Source: Dermatophagoides farinae
Taxonomy: Eukaryota > Arthropoda > Arachnida > Sarcoptiformes > Pyroglyphidae
Length of the DNA: 64,000 nucleotides
NCBI RefSeq assembly: GCF_024713945.1
Contig: NC_134679.1
Location: 5,709,001-5,773,000, forward strand
Reading direction: 5' to 3'
The notes below the pieces were generated by a model. It was not told the origin of the DNA. It was given only the letters and a program-made list of their open reading frames with translations, and ran no database searches. Made by a program: the position numbers and the translations under genes. Below are positions 12,736 through 26,660 of this stretch, in pieces. Position 1 is the stretch's first letter. Every line of letters begins with the position of its first letter.

Positions 12736-14073
12736 TCATAATAAATGATCCAATAGTAAATAGAATGCAATTATTGAATATTTACCAACAATGATTAGAA
12801 TTAAATATTTATTCCAACGTACTATATTCATCATTCCATATCGAATATTTTCATTATTTTTATCCATTTGTAATGGCGGTGGTAATGTCGTTACAAGTGG
12901 TCTTGGTTTTCCACGTGTTTGTTTTTGTTGTTGTTCATTAACATCCATTGTAGGCGTACCTAATGATGATAATAATGGTGGTAATGATGATATTGATGAT
13001 AATAATGATGATAGCTGATCATTTTGATTAATAATTTTTTTCGTTGTCATTTGTTCAGTGGTTTGTTGTTGTTGTTGTGTTGCATCAATATGACATTGAA
13101 ATATATAATCAATCGATAATAATTTGATTGGATTTTGATTTTTCTTTGAATCAATAAATGTTTTTGGTGTTGTCAATATTATCGATTTTGCTGTGAATAC
13201 TAGATATAACATTTGACCACGTATGAAACCAAAATCAAATGGTGGCCACAAATATTGTGATGATTCTGGAAATAATGAATGTTCACAATATTGATCCGAT
13301 AAACGTATTATTTCATTTTCATTATCCATACAAATATATCCAGTACGGCTATTATTTATATAATCATGATGAAAAAGTTCAATTTCAATTGTTAATTTAT
13401 GTAGCCAATATCTAACAATCCAGAATGTATTATAATCATCCATTATATAACGTAATATTATTCGTGCATAACGTTTTTTTTGTTCTTTATTATAATATGT
13501 TAAATTATCAACAGCAATGTTTGATTGATATAAATAAAATTTAGCCGTTGTTAATGAATATTCATATGAATTGAATAATGCAAAATCCATTCGTATTGTT
13601 TGATTAACATCAAATTTCATTGCAAATACACCATGATATCGTAATTCATGTTCGGCTAATTGAAACCAATCATCAAATTGTTGTGATAATTTTGTTACAA
13701 ATATTGACATTGGCAATTCATAACCATTAGTTAATTGAAACACTTTGAATAGATCTCTCATCCATGTTTTTGCTTTTGGATAAATAATCAATTTATGATC
13801 CAATGTATAAAGAATGATGACCGTTTCATCAATCTTCGATGTTGGCCATATTAGCATTGAAATTGTTCGATTAAGAAAAGATTTACGTTGATTACAATCA
13901 ATATTATCAGATTGATTATTCATACGTGATAATTCAATCAATTCATCACTAACAGATTTAATTCTTGTGATCAATTCACCATCTTCAATCGATAATTGGA
14001 TCATCATCATCATCGTTGATAACATGAATAGTGATGATGACAATAAAAATGATAATTGAATTGTTGATTTCAT
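12736..14073 (-). CDS. Orphan secreted or membrane-anchored protein, intronless
   Basis: A single uninterrupted 445-residue frame starting at ATG 14073. I do not recognise the family. Residues 1-29 look like a signal peptide or signal anchor (hydrophobic, Ser/Leu/Met-rich). Residues about 50-335 form a folded-looking region rich in Tyr, Trp and Phe, with at least four cysteines (in IDC, YIC, QYC and FQC contexts) and several N-glycosylation sequons (NQS, NRT, NQT, NLT, NNS). Residues about 335-415 are a Gln/Thr/Ser/Pro-rich linker. The last about 25 residues are hydrophobic and could be a C-terminal membrane helix or GPI signal. Codon use and the very short 3' end resemble neighbouring real genes. 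A mite-expanded surface protein family is possible but unproved. Confidence 0.75.
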   Translation of the reverse strand: MKSTIQLSFLLSSSLFMLSTMMMMIQLSIEDGELITRIKSVSDELIELSRMNNQSDNIDCNQRKSFLNRTISMLIWPTSKIDETVIILYTLDHKLIIYPKAKTWMRDLFKVFQLTNGYELPMSIFVTKLSQQFDDWFQLAEHELRYHGVFAMKFDVNQTIRMDFALFNSYEYSLTTAKFYLYQSNIAVDNLTYYNKEQKKRYARIILRYIMDDYNTFWIVRYWLHKLTIEIELFHHDYINNSRTGYICMDNENEIIRLSDQYCEHSLFPESSQYLWPPFDFGFIRGQMLYLVFTAKSIILTTPKTFIDSKKNQNPIKLLSIDYIFQCHIDATQQQQQTTEQMTTKKIINQNDQLSSLLSSISSLPPLLSSLGTPTMDVNEQQQKQTRGKPRPLVTTLPPPLQMDKNNENIRYGMMNIVRWNKYLILIIVGKYSIIAFYLLLDHLL

Positions 14074-15283
14074 TCACCATTTGTTTTTTGCTATCATCAA
14101 TGTAGGCAAAAAACTAATGCATAATTCTCATAATCCAAATTTAAATAAATAACCAAACCAAACCAAACCAAGAATTCGAATTCGAATTCAAATTTGATTT
14201 TAATAATCAAATAATGAAAAAAAAATTATGGCAATGAAGATGTGAAATAATAAAAATGATGATGATGATTGAGTGGTGTGTGTGTGTGTGTAATGCTGCA
14301 CAGTAATTAAATAATTTTTTTTTCAATGATGTTTTTTTTTGATTGATTGATAATTGTATTTAGTGTGTGTGTGTGTGGGTGTGTGTGCGAATAATAATAA
14401 TTTGATGAATAAGTAAGTACATCATTTATAAGTATATTGAAGGAAATCGGGTTTTTTTGTTTGGCATTCCAGATACGGAAGTGAGAGAAAAAAAACCAAA
14501 AAAAAAAATTGGCTCCATATATATATATTTGAGAGAGAGACTATTTCCAATGATCAATATATATATATGTAGAAAAAAAACATTCGAGCTTTGAGTATTT
14601 TTTGTTTTCATTTTGGCTGCTTTTGTTGTCGTCGATCGTTTTTGTTTTATCAAACAAACGAACGAAAGAAAAAAAAAATTCAACTAATTAATTATCGATT
14701 AATGATGATAATAATGAATGAAAATAATAAAACCAAATGAATGAATGAATGAATTGGTACGGATGTATTTTCAGGTGGAATTCTGGAGATCATGAGATCA
14801 TAAGTTGACCGATGATGATGAGAATAAGGAAAAAATAATTTGTTTTTTTTACACAAGAAAAATTTCAAGTAATACAAAGAATCTCAAAATTATGATTGAT
14901 TTCTTTCAATGATTGTTTTCATGATAATTGAATACACGATGATGATGATGATGATGATTCTCATGAGAATTTGGCCATATTTGTGTGTGTTATGAATGAT
15001 CTGGGTTTTGATTTATCTAAATAATCATTGCCTCTGTGTGTGAGTATGTGAATGAATGAATGTGAAATGGCAATTTATTGACAGAATAGGAGAAATTTCA
15101 AAAAATGAGTTTTTTTGTCATTTGAGCAATCGTTTGAATCTATAGCGGTGGAAGAGGGAAAAAAAGTGATTAATGTTAATGTTTAAGAAATGGATCCAAA
15201 TCTTACCTTTGAAACGAGATTCTTCATTAGAAAAAATTATGGCCACTCACAAAATTTTTTGGCATTCGAGCCATCAAATTAAA
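14074..15283. other. Intergenic region and 3' UTR of the LIM gene
   Basis: Repeat-rich DNA with TG tracts near 14276-14292 and 14363-14388, AT runs near 14519-14528 and ATG repeats near 14938-14957. A minus-strand AATAAA at 15074-15079 is a plausible poly(A) signal for the LIM gene. Minus-strand donor-like GTAAGA (about 15205) and GTGAGT (about 15250) could serve alternative 3' exons, but no coding sequence was found to support this. Confidence 0.5.
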
Positions 15284-16489
15284 TCAAAATTCTTCTTTGA
15301 CCTGTGTGTTTCTTTTTCGACCACGGCGGCCGCCACCGCCTCCACCAGTTGATGTTGTATTTGTCGTCGTATTGCCTGTCGTATTATTTGTTGCCGTTGA
15401 TGTTGGCGGTGTTGCTCTTGTGTTGGCATTATTAACTCCAGGTCCAAGACCATTTGGAGCTGATTGAGGGGGTGGTGGTTGTTGACCATTAGGTGGCCCA
15501 TTAGAATTTGCCATCCCTGTTTGATGGCCCATATGAGGGTGATGATGATGATGATGGTGATGATGTGGATGGTGATGGCCTCCATACATTCCATTTATAT
15601 TGTTGGAGCCGTTATTGTTATTTTGATTGGGTGGTGGTTGATATCCATTGGGTTGTCCACCGCCCATCATAAAATTTGAAGATGGATGCGGTGGTGGTGG
15701 ATGTGTATGGGATGGATGTGATGAATGTTGAGGATGAGGATGTTGTTGATGCTGTTGTGGTCCGAAATTTTGTTGTTGTCCGTGTAATGGTCCTTGACCG
15801 TGTGAATGGTGGCCGCCATGATGGTTTTGCGGTGGTCCTAGTTGTTGTTGAGAATGATGATGAGTATACTGTGGTGGCAGTGGCCCATGACCATGATGAC
15901 CTCCACCCCCTGGCCCCATAGGAGATGAATGATGGCCATGCATTGGTGGTGGTGGCCCATGACCACCATGCTGTTGCATCATAGGGCCCATAGGCGTTGG
16001 ATTGACCATCTGTGAATGTGGGTGTGAATGCATTGGATGCTGTGGAGGTGTAGCGTTCGGTCCAACACCACCACCACCAGAACCGGGGGGACCTTGTGGA
16101 TGTTGTTGCATAATACATTTCTGACATACAATCATTTGATCAGTGGTGAGCATGAATCGATCACCGGTTTCAAGACGATGTTGACATCGTCCACAAAAAA
16201 CGCATTTATCATGCATATATCCATAACCATTGGCTTTGATCACCATATCGCTTTGGCTTAGTGGTCTTGAACACGTTTTACAAACGCAATTAATACGCAT
16301 ATAATCATTTTTACATATTAATGAACCACGAAACATATACATTGATTGTTCACCAACCACCGACGGTGTATGGCCACACATTTGACATGTGAGACATGAT
16401 GAATGCCAATAGCGATTATCACATTTCGATACCATCGGTTCGGTGATGGCTTTATGGCACTTGGAACATGAATAAACCATTTTTTGCAT
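15284..16489 (-). CDS. LIM-only protein, LMO4-like, with long low-complexity tail
   Basis: A 401-residue protein from ATG 16489 to a TGA at 15284. Residues about 8-66 and 70-130 are two tandem LIM zinc-binding domains. The first opens CSKC, has YWHSSCLTCQMC and ends CKNDYMRI. The second opens CKTC, has CVFCGRC and a GDRF motif, and ends CQKC. CKNDY followed by GDRF is the LMO4 arrangement, so it is probably a nuclear transcriptional adaptor that binds LIM-binding-domain proteins such as LDB/Chip. Residues about 135-385 are Gly/His/Pro/Gln/Asn-rich with an almost pure His run. The C-terminus carries RRGRKR, a likely nuclear localisation signal. Family LMO proteins are about 150-170 residues with no such tail. 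No homeodomain or further catalytic domain is present, so this is not a LIM-homeodomain gene unless an extra exon was missed. Confidence 0.85.
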   Translation of the reverse strand: MQKMVYSCSKCHKAITEPMVSKCDNRYWHSSCLTCQMCGHTPSVVGEQSMYMFRGSLICKNDYMRINCVCKTCSRPLSQSDMVIKANGYGYMHDKCVFCGRCQHRLETGDRFMLTTDQMIVCQKCIMQQHPQGPPGSGGGGVGPNATPPQHPMHSHPHSQMVNPTPMGPMMQQHGGHGPPPPMHGHHSSPMGPGGGGHHGHGPLPPQYTHHHSQQQLGPPQNHHGGHHSHGQGPLHGQQQNFGPQQHQQHPHPQHSSHPSHTHPPPPHPSSNFMMGGGQPNGYQPPPNQNNNNGSNNINGMYGGHHHPHHHHHHHHHPHMGHQTGMANSNGPPNGQQPPPPQSAPNGLGPGVNNANTRATPPTSTATNNTTGNTTTNTTSTGGGGGGRRGRKRNTQVKEEF

Positions 16490-19400
16490 TTTTGGTTTAT
16501 TTTATTTTCGTATTTGTCTGTTGCTCGATACGATTCGTTTTGATTTTTTTCTCTTATTTTTTTTTTCGTTTATGATCACAAATCAATCACGCAATCAATA
16601 ATGGTAATGATGGATGATGTGATCTAGAAATGATTGTCTTTTCAATGTTAAATATGAAAATTATGAAAGCAGCAACAAAAAACAAACTGGATTGAAAAAT
16701 GGAGGACATTTTTGCGAATATTTCAATTAATCAAACATTGAATTTATAGAACCAAATAGCCTGTTGTTGTTGTTTTGTCGTATAGAGAGGTGATCTTCTA
16801 CGACGTTGTCCAGTGGTTGGATGGGTGTGTTAATTGAAATAGGTTTTTTCGATACACTAGTGTGGTAGGTGATGAAAAATGGACAAATAAACATACCACC
16901 CACACACACACAAAATGATTTAATTGAAATATTGTTGTTGTTGTTTTTCACTTCTTCTTACTGATTTGATATCTTATCGTTGGTTTGTCGTTCACGTGCG
17001 TTTTTTTATTTTATTTCTATTTTGATTTCGATGCCTACACATTTTTTGAGGCAGATAAAAAAAATTTCAATTAAACTTAATTATTAGATTAACAAAAATA
17101 ATACCTTTTTATTGTTGTTGTTGCAAATGTTAATTTTGATTGTCGAAAAAAAAATTTGGTTATTATTATTATTATTCAACGTCAAACACAACCAATGTAC
17201 CAATGTCATCCAATTAAATGTTATTAAAAATTTTCATTTTTTCTTTCATTAAATTTTAACAAAAGAAAAAAAAATTCTGGCATCTGATAACGATAAAGAG
17301 AATTTTGAAATTCTTGCATTATTCTTAATTTAATGATATAATGAATAACATAATTATCGTGTCAAATTTCAGCGAAAAACATCATCATCACAAACACGTG
17401 GTTTGTATATATTATTTTCTGATGGAGACAATTAACTCGATGTTTGTTTTGATTGAATGGATGGATGGATGGATTTCATTCGAAAAATAATAATAAAATG
17501 TTGACAGTCGATGTTTATGAAAATAACAGATTTCAAAAGTCATTGTGAATGCCAAAACACAAACACAACAAAAGAATGTACATTGTTTTCAACAACAACA
17601 AAAAAACAACTTTACTCTCAAAACCGAAACATCATTGACACCACTTGAACAAATAACAATGAAATTTCATTCATAAATTGTCATGAAAACTGAAAGTTAA
17701 AAAAATTTCAAATTCACAATTCAAATTGAACAGATGATAATATATCGGCCACAATTTATTGTTGGCATTGATTCATGTCGATGATGTTATTATTAAACCA
17801 TCGATGAAATCCAGAATTAATTTTGGTCCAGAATTGAATGAAAATTTGTACTATTATTTTTCTCTTCCCCCCAAAAAAAAGGAATACACATTATCACCAT
17901 AATCAACCACAACAATGTGGGTGTATGAAAAATATTGGCACTTTTTTCATTATTCACCAATCATCAAATCAATTAATGAATTAGACAAAAAGATCAAAAA
18001 AAAGAAATTATTAACATCACTATCATCGACACCACTACTACTATTCCGATTTTGTATGTTGTGCACAACATCATGATGATGGTATAGATATATTTATTAT
18101 TATTATCGTTTTTTATTAAAATAATAATGATGATGATGATGATGATGATTACCACTTAACATGATTATTACAAAATAATAATAATAAATAAGAATGAATG
18201 AATGAATGAATGATGATGATGATATATATTCGTGTAGTAGTGGTATTGGATTGGCGCGGATTCAAACAAACACAACTCATACACACAATAGGAAAATAAT
18301 GATTCTAGATGGAATAAATGAAGCAAAAAATAATAATAATTCGATGCTCCATACACACACACACACACACATACGGTGGGAGGAAATAAGTTACAAATGT
18401 TGTGGTTGGGGGCGTGTAGAATAAAAACAAGTTCTATAAACTTATATAAGCTCGTAATTTGATTGCCACTACTATAGTACATACTACTACCACCACATAT
18501 TCTAATATTCGATACACATTTTCTTGTTGTTTTCATCCCCATATTTTTTTTTTTTTTACCCACCACCATTATCCATCATCATCATCATCATTGTCCTGAA
18601 TCATGTGAATGAGAAACCATGCTAAAATTCCATGTGTGTGTGTGTGTGTGTGTAGATATCATTGATCAATTTGTGTGAGTAAAAAGGCATGCAGACAGAC
18701 AGACAGGCAATACCAAAGTGGAGGGTAGCTTATATTATATTAAATTGAATTTATAGTTTTTTTTTCTTTAATCATCTCATTTTAGTTCCGTTCCAATTGG
18801 ATAGATGACGGTAATATCGCAATTATTATTATAGTTCTGATTCTTGTTAATAGGTGACGATGTAGTGTTTTGTTTTCACTTTTTATTAATTAATTAATTA
18901 ATTAATTTAAACTTTTAAAAATCCAAAAGAGTGATTAAAAGTGCCAAATGTGTTATTTTTAATTTTGCTTATGACTATATTTCAAAAAAAAACAACTCAA
19001 TTAGATTAGATTGATTGGATACATAACGGTCATGTGACAAACGTCTTATGTATTTTTTTGACAAATAATGATAACTGAAAAAGTGATTGGTTTAAAAAAA
19101 AACCTTGAAATACGCCAACCGATTATCAATCAATTCTACGTTCTCCTACGCCTTCCTCACAACACTCACTTGGATAGGTTTTTCATGACAAAAACAAAAA
19201 AAAAATATTGACAAATTAAATTAAAAAATCGGGAAAAACAAAATCTTATTGGGAAAAAATGAAATTTTTTTTTACCACCACCAACAGCATCGAATGAAGT
19301 CATTTCCGTATTTTTGAAAAAACGAAAAAAAAAAAAAAAATACACAGACTAATGAAAAATCCAAGTTGGCGACCTAAATCCAGCTTTCTATTCATTCAGC

Positions 19401-20279
19401 TCGTGTTCCATGAAAAGATCGTTTTTTCCATTGAGAGAGAAAGAAAAAAAATATAGAAAATCCAACAATCATCAAGTAGTGGGCAAATTGTTCCATACAA
19501 AATTGTTTTTTTTTCACTCAAATAGATATTTATTCAAACTTAATTTTTTGTTATAGATGATGATGATGATAAAAATCTTGTTTAACACGTTCGATCATTC
19601 ATTACAAGTTGCATCATTTGAATTCTCCTGCCTTTGGGAAAAAAAAATCACGTATCACACGTTTTTTTTCTGTTTCTTTGCTACTACCCAATTGTATATC
19701 ATGACCATGCTTTCGCAGTTCTTATCCGGTTCCTCTTTATTACACATTCTTTTTCACACACACACACACATACACACAAAAAACACCCCGGTTTTTTGAA
19801 AAGTAGCGGCACAGTTTAAAGTTAGTGCACAAACTAAAAGTGTAATACTTCTTACTTATTTTCTATCCTTCCCGAACCGGGGGGTTTATTTATTTTTTTT
19901 TTTTTTGAGTGCATATATTCCTCCTACTTTCCAATGATTTTTCGTTACATTTCAGCTTTACATGTAACAAATTTATATTTTAGGTAGTGGTATTGTCGAT
20001 TGAACGTAAAGTTAATCGAACGCGCATGTACAATACGAAAATGGAATAATGAGTGTGTATACGTGATCGCGTCATCATATTTTTTTCATCATTTTCTTGC
20101 TGGTAGTTATTGCCTTCAGGTTTCTTTATTTTTTTCCGTTTTTTTTCATCATCTCTTAAAGTAATACAAAAAAAAATTAAAAAAAAAATTAAAAAATCCA
20201 AAAAATCAATCAAAAAAAAACCATCTTATTAATTTCTGAAACACCAACCAAGTTCTTCAACTTTTGCGTTCGTCGTTTT
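16490..20279. other. Intergenic region upstream of LIM and PABP genes
   Basis: About 3.8 kb with no recognised gene. It contains GGAT (17457-17473), ATG (18129-18149), CA (18353-18371), TG (18632-18653) and TTAA (18885-18908) simple repeats and poly-A/T. It should include the divergent promoters of the minus-strand LIM gene and the plus-strand PABP gene, but no TATA or initiator element can be assigned with confidence. Confidence 0.5.
18885..18908. repeat. (TTAA)n tandem repeat
   Basis: A run of about six ATTA/TTAA units in the intergenic region upstream of the PABP gene. Confidence 0.8.
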
Positions 20280-20334
20280 ATTTTACATAAAACACACAAA
20301 CATCACTCACCACCCAAAACTAAAAAATGCTAGA

Positions 20335-20520
20335 TTGAACAGTAAAAAAAAATTGAAAAAAAATCCCCCCAAAAAAATTAACCACAAAAAAAACAAAAAA
20401 AAATTGAAAAATTTTTAACAAAATTCTAAAAAAAACAACGAAAAAGCCCAAAAAAATCGTAAAACATAAAAAATTGCTTATTTGACTGATAAAATTTCTG
20501 ATTTACGCAATCAAATTTGG
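20335..20520 (+). promoter_or_regulatory. A-rich 5' leader exon of the PABP mRNA (candidate autoregulatory element)
   Basis: An about 140-nt segment made mostly of A runs of 5-9 separated by short interruptions, ending in a consensus donor (exon end 20520, then gtaagt). A matching acceptor after a long pyrimidine stretch is tcatcatcag at 20954, so a second A-rich leader piece, 20955-21038, would join directly to the ATG. In vertebrate PABPC1, A-rich 5' UTR sequence binds PABP itself and represses its translation. The same logic is inferred here. The transcription start is not located. Confidence 0.5.
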
Positions 20521-21038
20521 GTAAGTAATTCTTTGATCTTTATTTTTTTTTCATTGAAAAAATTTCAGGCGCGTTTCAATTTTTGCATTTATTACGTCGT
20601 TAAATTTTACCACCACTTTTGTCATGTGATGATAAAATACCCATCTCGCACTTGAAACAGAAACAAAAAAAAAACTAGCGTGGCAGTCGGAAAATAGTAA
20701 TAGTTTGTTAATTCAACACGCCACCACTGCACAGCGTTATAACGCGTTAATTCCAATACGTTCTTTATGAACATGACTTGACAATCACGTGGTTTAATTT
20801 AATTATATGATTTTTTTTGAAATCAAATTCAAATTGAATTTTTTTTTTGCCCTTTATAAATTTAATCCATCCTATCATCAGGTCAACATAATAATAATTT
20901 TATTTTTCTTTTGATTTTTTCTTTCGTTCGTTCGTTCATCATCGTCATCATCAGAATATAAAAAAAACTCATTTTTATAACAAAAAAATAGCAAAACATA
21001 TAAAAATTAATTTTGAAAAAAAATTCGAAGCAACAAAA

Positions 21039-23382
<2,344 letters not shown>

Positions 23383-23909
23383 ACCAAACAACAAAAAAAC
23401 TACTCGCGTTCATCGGAAAACAGTCGAATATCCATAAAAAAATTATTTCAAACAAACAAAAAAAATTGAGAAACCAGCAAAAAAAAATTTCGTAACTTCC
23501 TTTATGATGATGATGATAAGCGAAAAAAAATCTATAACCTGCATACACACCACACACACGATACAAATACACACAGTAATCATAATTATTATTAATACAA
23601 AAACAAAAATCAACTAAACAAAATATTGAAAAAAAATTCAACAAAAAAATTGCAAAATTTTATAAAAAAAAAATTCTAAAAATATGAATATACCCCTCCC
23701 CATTACAAACCGTTCTTCCATCATAAAACATTTTCTTTGTGTGTGTGTGTACGATGATGATGATAATGAATAATGGAAACAACGGATTTAAACAATTTCA
23801 ATTTATTTTTGTCTAAATGTTTTTGTTTATGATGATAATGATACACACATTGATTTAATATTTGTGTCCACAAATGCTAAAAAGATGTGTATCAAAAAAA
23901 TGATAAATT

Positions 23910-23915
23910 AATAAA
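23910..23915 (+). terminator. Poly(A) signal of the PABP gene
   Basis: AATAAA about 530 nt after the PABP stop codon, following an A-rich 3' UTR (23383-23680). The A-rich 3' UTR could itself bind PABP. Confidence 0.45.
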
Positions 23916-24180
23916 ATGAAAATTCCGTTTATAAAAAAAGGATGGCAGCACTTTTGCACATTTGAACTTTGTTCAACTCATGTAGGTTGCATGTTTGCTC
24001 TTCGGTGTGTGTGTGTGTGCATGCATATTTTTCAACGGTTTTTTCATTAGCATTTTTGTATGCTTCATGGATAAAACATGATTACATGGGTTAAGAAAAA
24101 TTTTCTTTTGTTTACTTTTTTTTGTGGTTATATAAGACATATATTTGACATTTGTCTTTCATCAATTACTGTCATTTGTC
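23916..24180 (+). other. Intergenic spacer between PABP and TTK genes
   Basis: A short same-strand spacer with a TG run near 24006-24018 and T-rich DNA. It probably includes the TTK promoter. A TATATAA-like string occurs near 24129-24135, 45-50 nt before the TTK ATG. Confidence 0.35.
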
Positions 24181-26509
24181 ATGGCTAAAATTTCTTCCAA
24201 TCAGAATGGTCGTTCAAATTATGTAGGATTTAAAGTTAAATTGCGACGATTACCAATGAAACAAAAAGATCATAATGTTGATGACAGCCATATCATCATC
24301 AAACAAGAATCATCCACAATGACAAAAGAACAAAATATGAAACCGATATTGTCTGAAATAAAAGATTCTTCGATTATATCTGATGCTGTTATTGTAAAAA
24401 CCGAATCAACAACATCACAACATTCTTCAAAATATGAAACTGATCCAATTTTAAGTAATATTATAACTAAATTAAACATATCGGCCAAAGTAATGATTAC
24501 GCCAAAACTTAATTATGGTCGTCGCCTTAATAGTTCATTACTAAAACCGTCATCAACAGCAGCTGATATTAGTGATAAATTCGAAAAAAACTCAATGTCC
24601 GATATTCAGCACATAAATCGGGTATTATTTGACCATGACAGTTTTCACCATGAATCTTCAGCCATCAACACTATTAGTATTAATCAAAATGATGAAATGG
24701 ACTCAAATTTAATTTTCAATCGTTTCTATGATGGTGATATGAGTAACATGAGTAATAACTATTCAAAAAGTGATTATTATTATGAATATCAACGTTTAGA
24801 AACATTACGTCGGCAAGAATTACTAAAACAAAACGCCGATCTCGTTAGTTTGATAACTAAAGTAAATTTTAACAATTTATCATACATTGAAGAAGACGAT
24901 GAAAACAATAACCAAACAAATGATCCATCGAATTCCGAACAATCTATAGATGTTAATTCAAATAATAAAATGATACGAACATTTTCAGCTGATGAATCGG
25001 TGGCTGAAATTGAACTAGATAATTTTGAACCAAAATTTATAAAAGATATTGATTTTGCAGTTTTAACACATCCTGATTCTCGCCAATTTCGTTGGAATTC
25101 AGATGAAAATAAAGATTTATCGACTGCTGGAAAAATGGTTCCGATAAAAAAGAAAACTGTGATATCAAAATCAACGTCACAAAAGAAAAAATCTTCTGCT
25201 AAGAAAATTCCTCTTCGAGCACCTGAAATGTCGAAAAAAGATCATTCTCGATTAGTGCCGTTGAATCTTGATTCAAAATTTGATTCTGTACAAAAAACAA
25301 CAGATGCAATACCAAAACAATCTAAATCATTACCAGAATCGTTGAACGACATTGATTCTAAAAAATCAACAACAACAACGAATAACAATAAGGTGAAAGA
25401 TTCAATCTCTTCATCATCGTTACAGAAATCCGTATCAGATTTTACCAAAATACACAAAATGGTTGAAAATCTTGGTTCAAAACATTTAAAGAGTACACAA
25501 AAAAATGGCGATACAACTGGTAAAAAATCCTCTGGTACTTCCAAAAACATTAATTCTTCAGCTAAGAAGATGAAGGAAATTTCTGTCAATAATAAAATCT
25601 ATCTAGTCCTAAATCAGATTGGTACAGGTGGATCATCAAAAGTTTATCAGGTTTATGCACAGGATGATATGAAAACATTTGCATTGAAAGTAGTCGGTTT
25701 AAATGATGCCGATAAAACAGTGGTTGAAGGATTTTATAGTGAAATCAAACTGCTCAAAAGTTTACGTCATTGTCAACGTGTTGTACAAATGTATGATTAT
25801 GAATTTCGTGGCAAAAGCAAAGAATTGCTTATTGTAATGGAAAAAGGTGATGCAGATCTATCGCAAGTGCTTAAATCACATTCTCAATTATCATCATCAA
25901 AACTATCGCCACATGTTATACGATTATATTGGCAAGAAATGCTTGGAGCTGTAAAAGAAATCCATGATGCACAAATTGTTCATTCTGATCTTAAACCAGT
26001 GAATTTTATACTGGTATCAGGCGCATTAAAATTAATCGATTTTGGTATTGCCAATAGAATACGATCGAATCAAACTAATGTTTATAAAGATTCCATTATT
26101 GGAACAGTCGATTATATGGCACCGGAATCATTTCTAAAACGTTCGGAAAATCAAAACAAAGTTAAATATAATCAAAAAGTAGATATATGGAGTCTTGGAA
26201 TTATTCTATACAATCTTGTATATGGCCATACACCATTCTCTCAATATGGTTCGGATATGTTAAAAAAAGGTATGGCAATCGTTAATAGTGATATTGAATA
26301 TGGACCAATCGATGATGATTTACTACTCAATGTTATTAAGGTATGTAATTCAAAACAAACAAACAAAAAAATTCTTAACAAAATTATTTTTTAAACAACA
26401 TATTTATCCTATTTTTTGTCAACAGAAATGCCTACAAAAAGATCCGAAAAAACGTCCGACAGCCGACGAATTGCTAAAACATCCATATCTAACATCACAT
26501 CATTATTAA
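24181..26509 (+). CDS. TTK: Dual-specificity protein kinase TTK/Mps1
   Basis: Spindle-assembly-checkpoint kinase acting at kinetochores. Exons are 24181-26340 and 26426-26509 (phase 0, 85-nt intron), giving 747 residues. The start is ATG 24181 in a GTCATGG context; the open frame upstream has no ATG. Residues 1-470 are polar and Ser/Asn/Lys-rich with no visible TPR. The kinase domain is about 472-743: glycine loop GTGGSSKV, lysine in FALKVV (about 503), catalytic HSDLKP (D603), DFGIAN (D620-G622), activation segment GTVDYMAPES, and DIWSLGIILY. HSDLKPxNF, LKLIDFGIAN and GTVxYMxPE are signatures of Mps1. The second exon supplies the final helix with DPKKRPTADELLKHPYL. Missing the N-terminal TPR is like fly and yeast forms. 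Confidence 0.95.
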
Positions 26510-26654
26510 AATCAACATTATTTGGATTCATTGCCAGCAACTAAATCTAAACGAAAAAACTATAAATAATATCTAATATATATATATATGATATTAATAT
26601 CTTTTGTTAAAAACAAAGGAATAACACGAAATAACCAAATTTTAATAACAACAA

Positions 26655-26660
26655 AATAAA
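26655..26660 (+). terminator. Poly(A) signal of the TTK gene
   Basis: AATAAA about 145 nt downstream of the TTK stop; another AATAAA-like motif occurs near 26720. Confidence 0.45.

Noticed and set aside
15618-16127. A 169-residue frame antisense-parallel to the LIM gene
   Set aside because: It is the shifted frame of the CAT/CCA repeat-coding tail of the LIM protein, yielding only Thr/Ser repeats.
19943-19970. Short inverted repeat GTTACAT...ATGTAAC
   Set aside because: Seven-bp arms with an 11-nt loop are expected by chance in DNA this AT-rich.
24145-24180. N-terminal extension of TTK upstream of ATG 24181
   Set aside because: The extension begins with TTG, not ATG; the first ATG in frame with good context is 24181.
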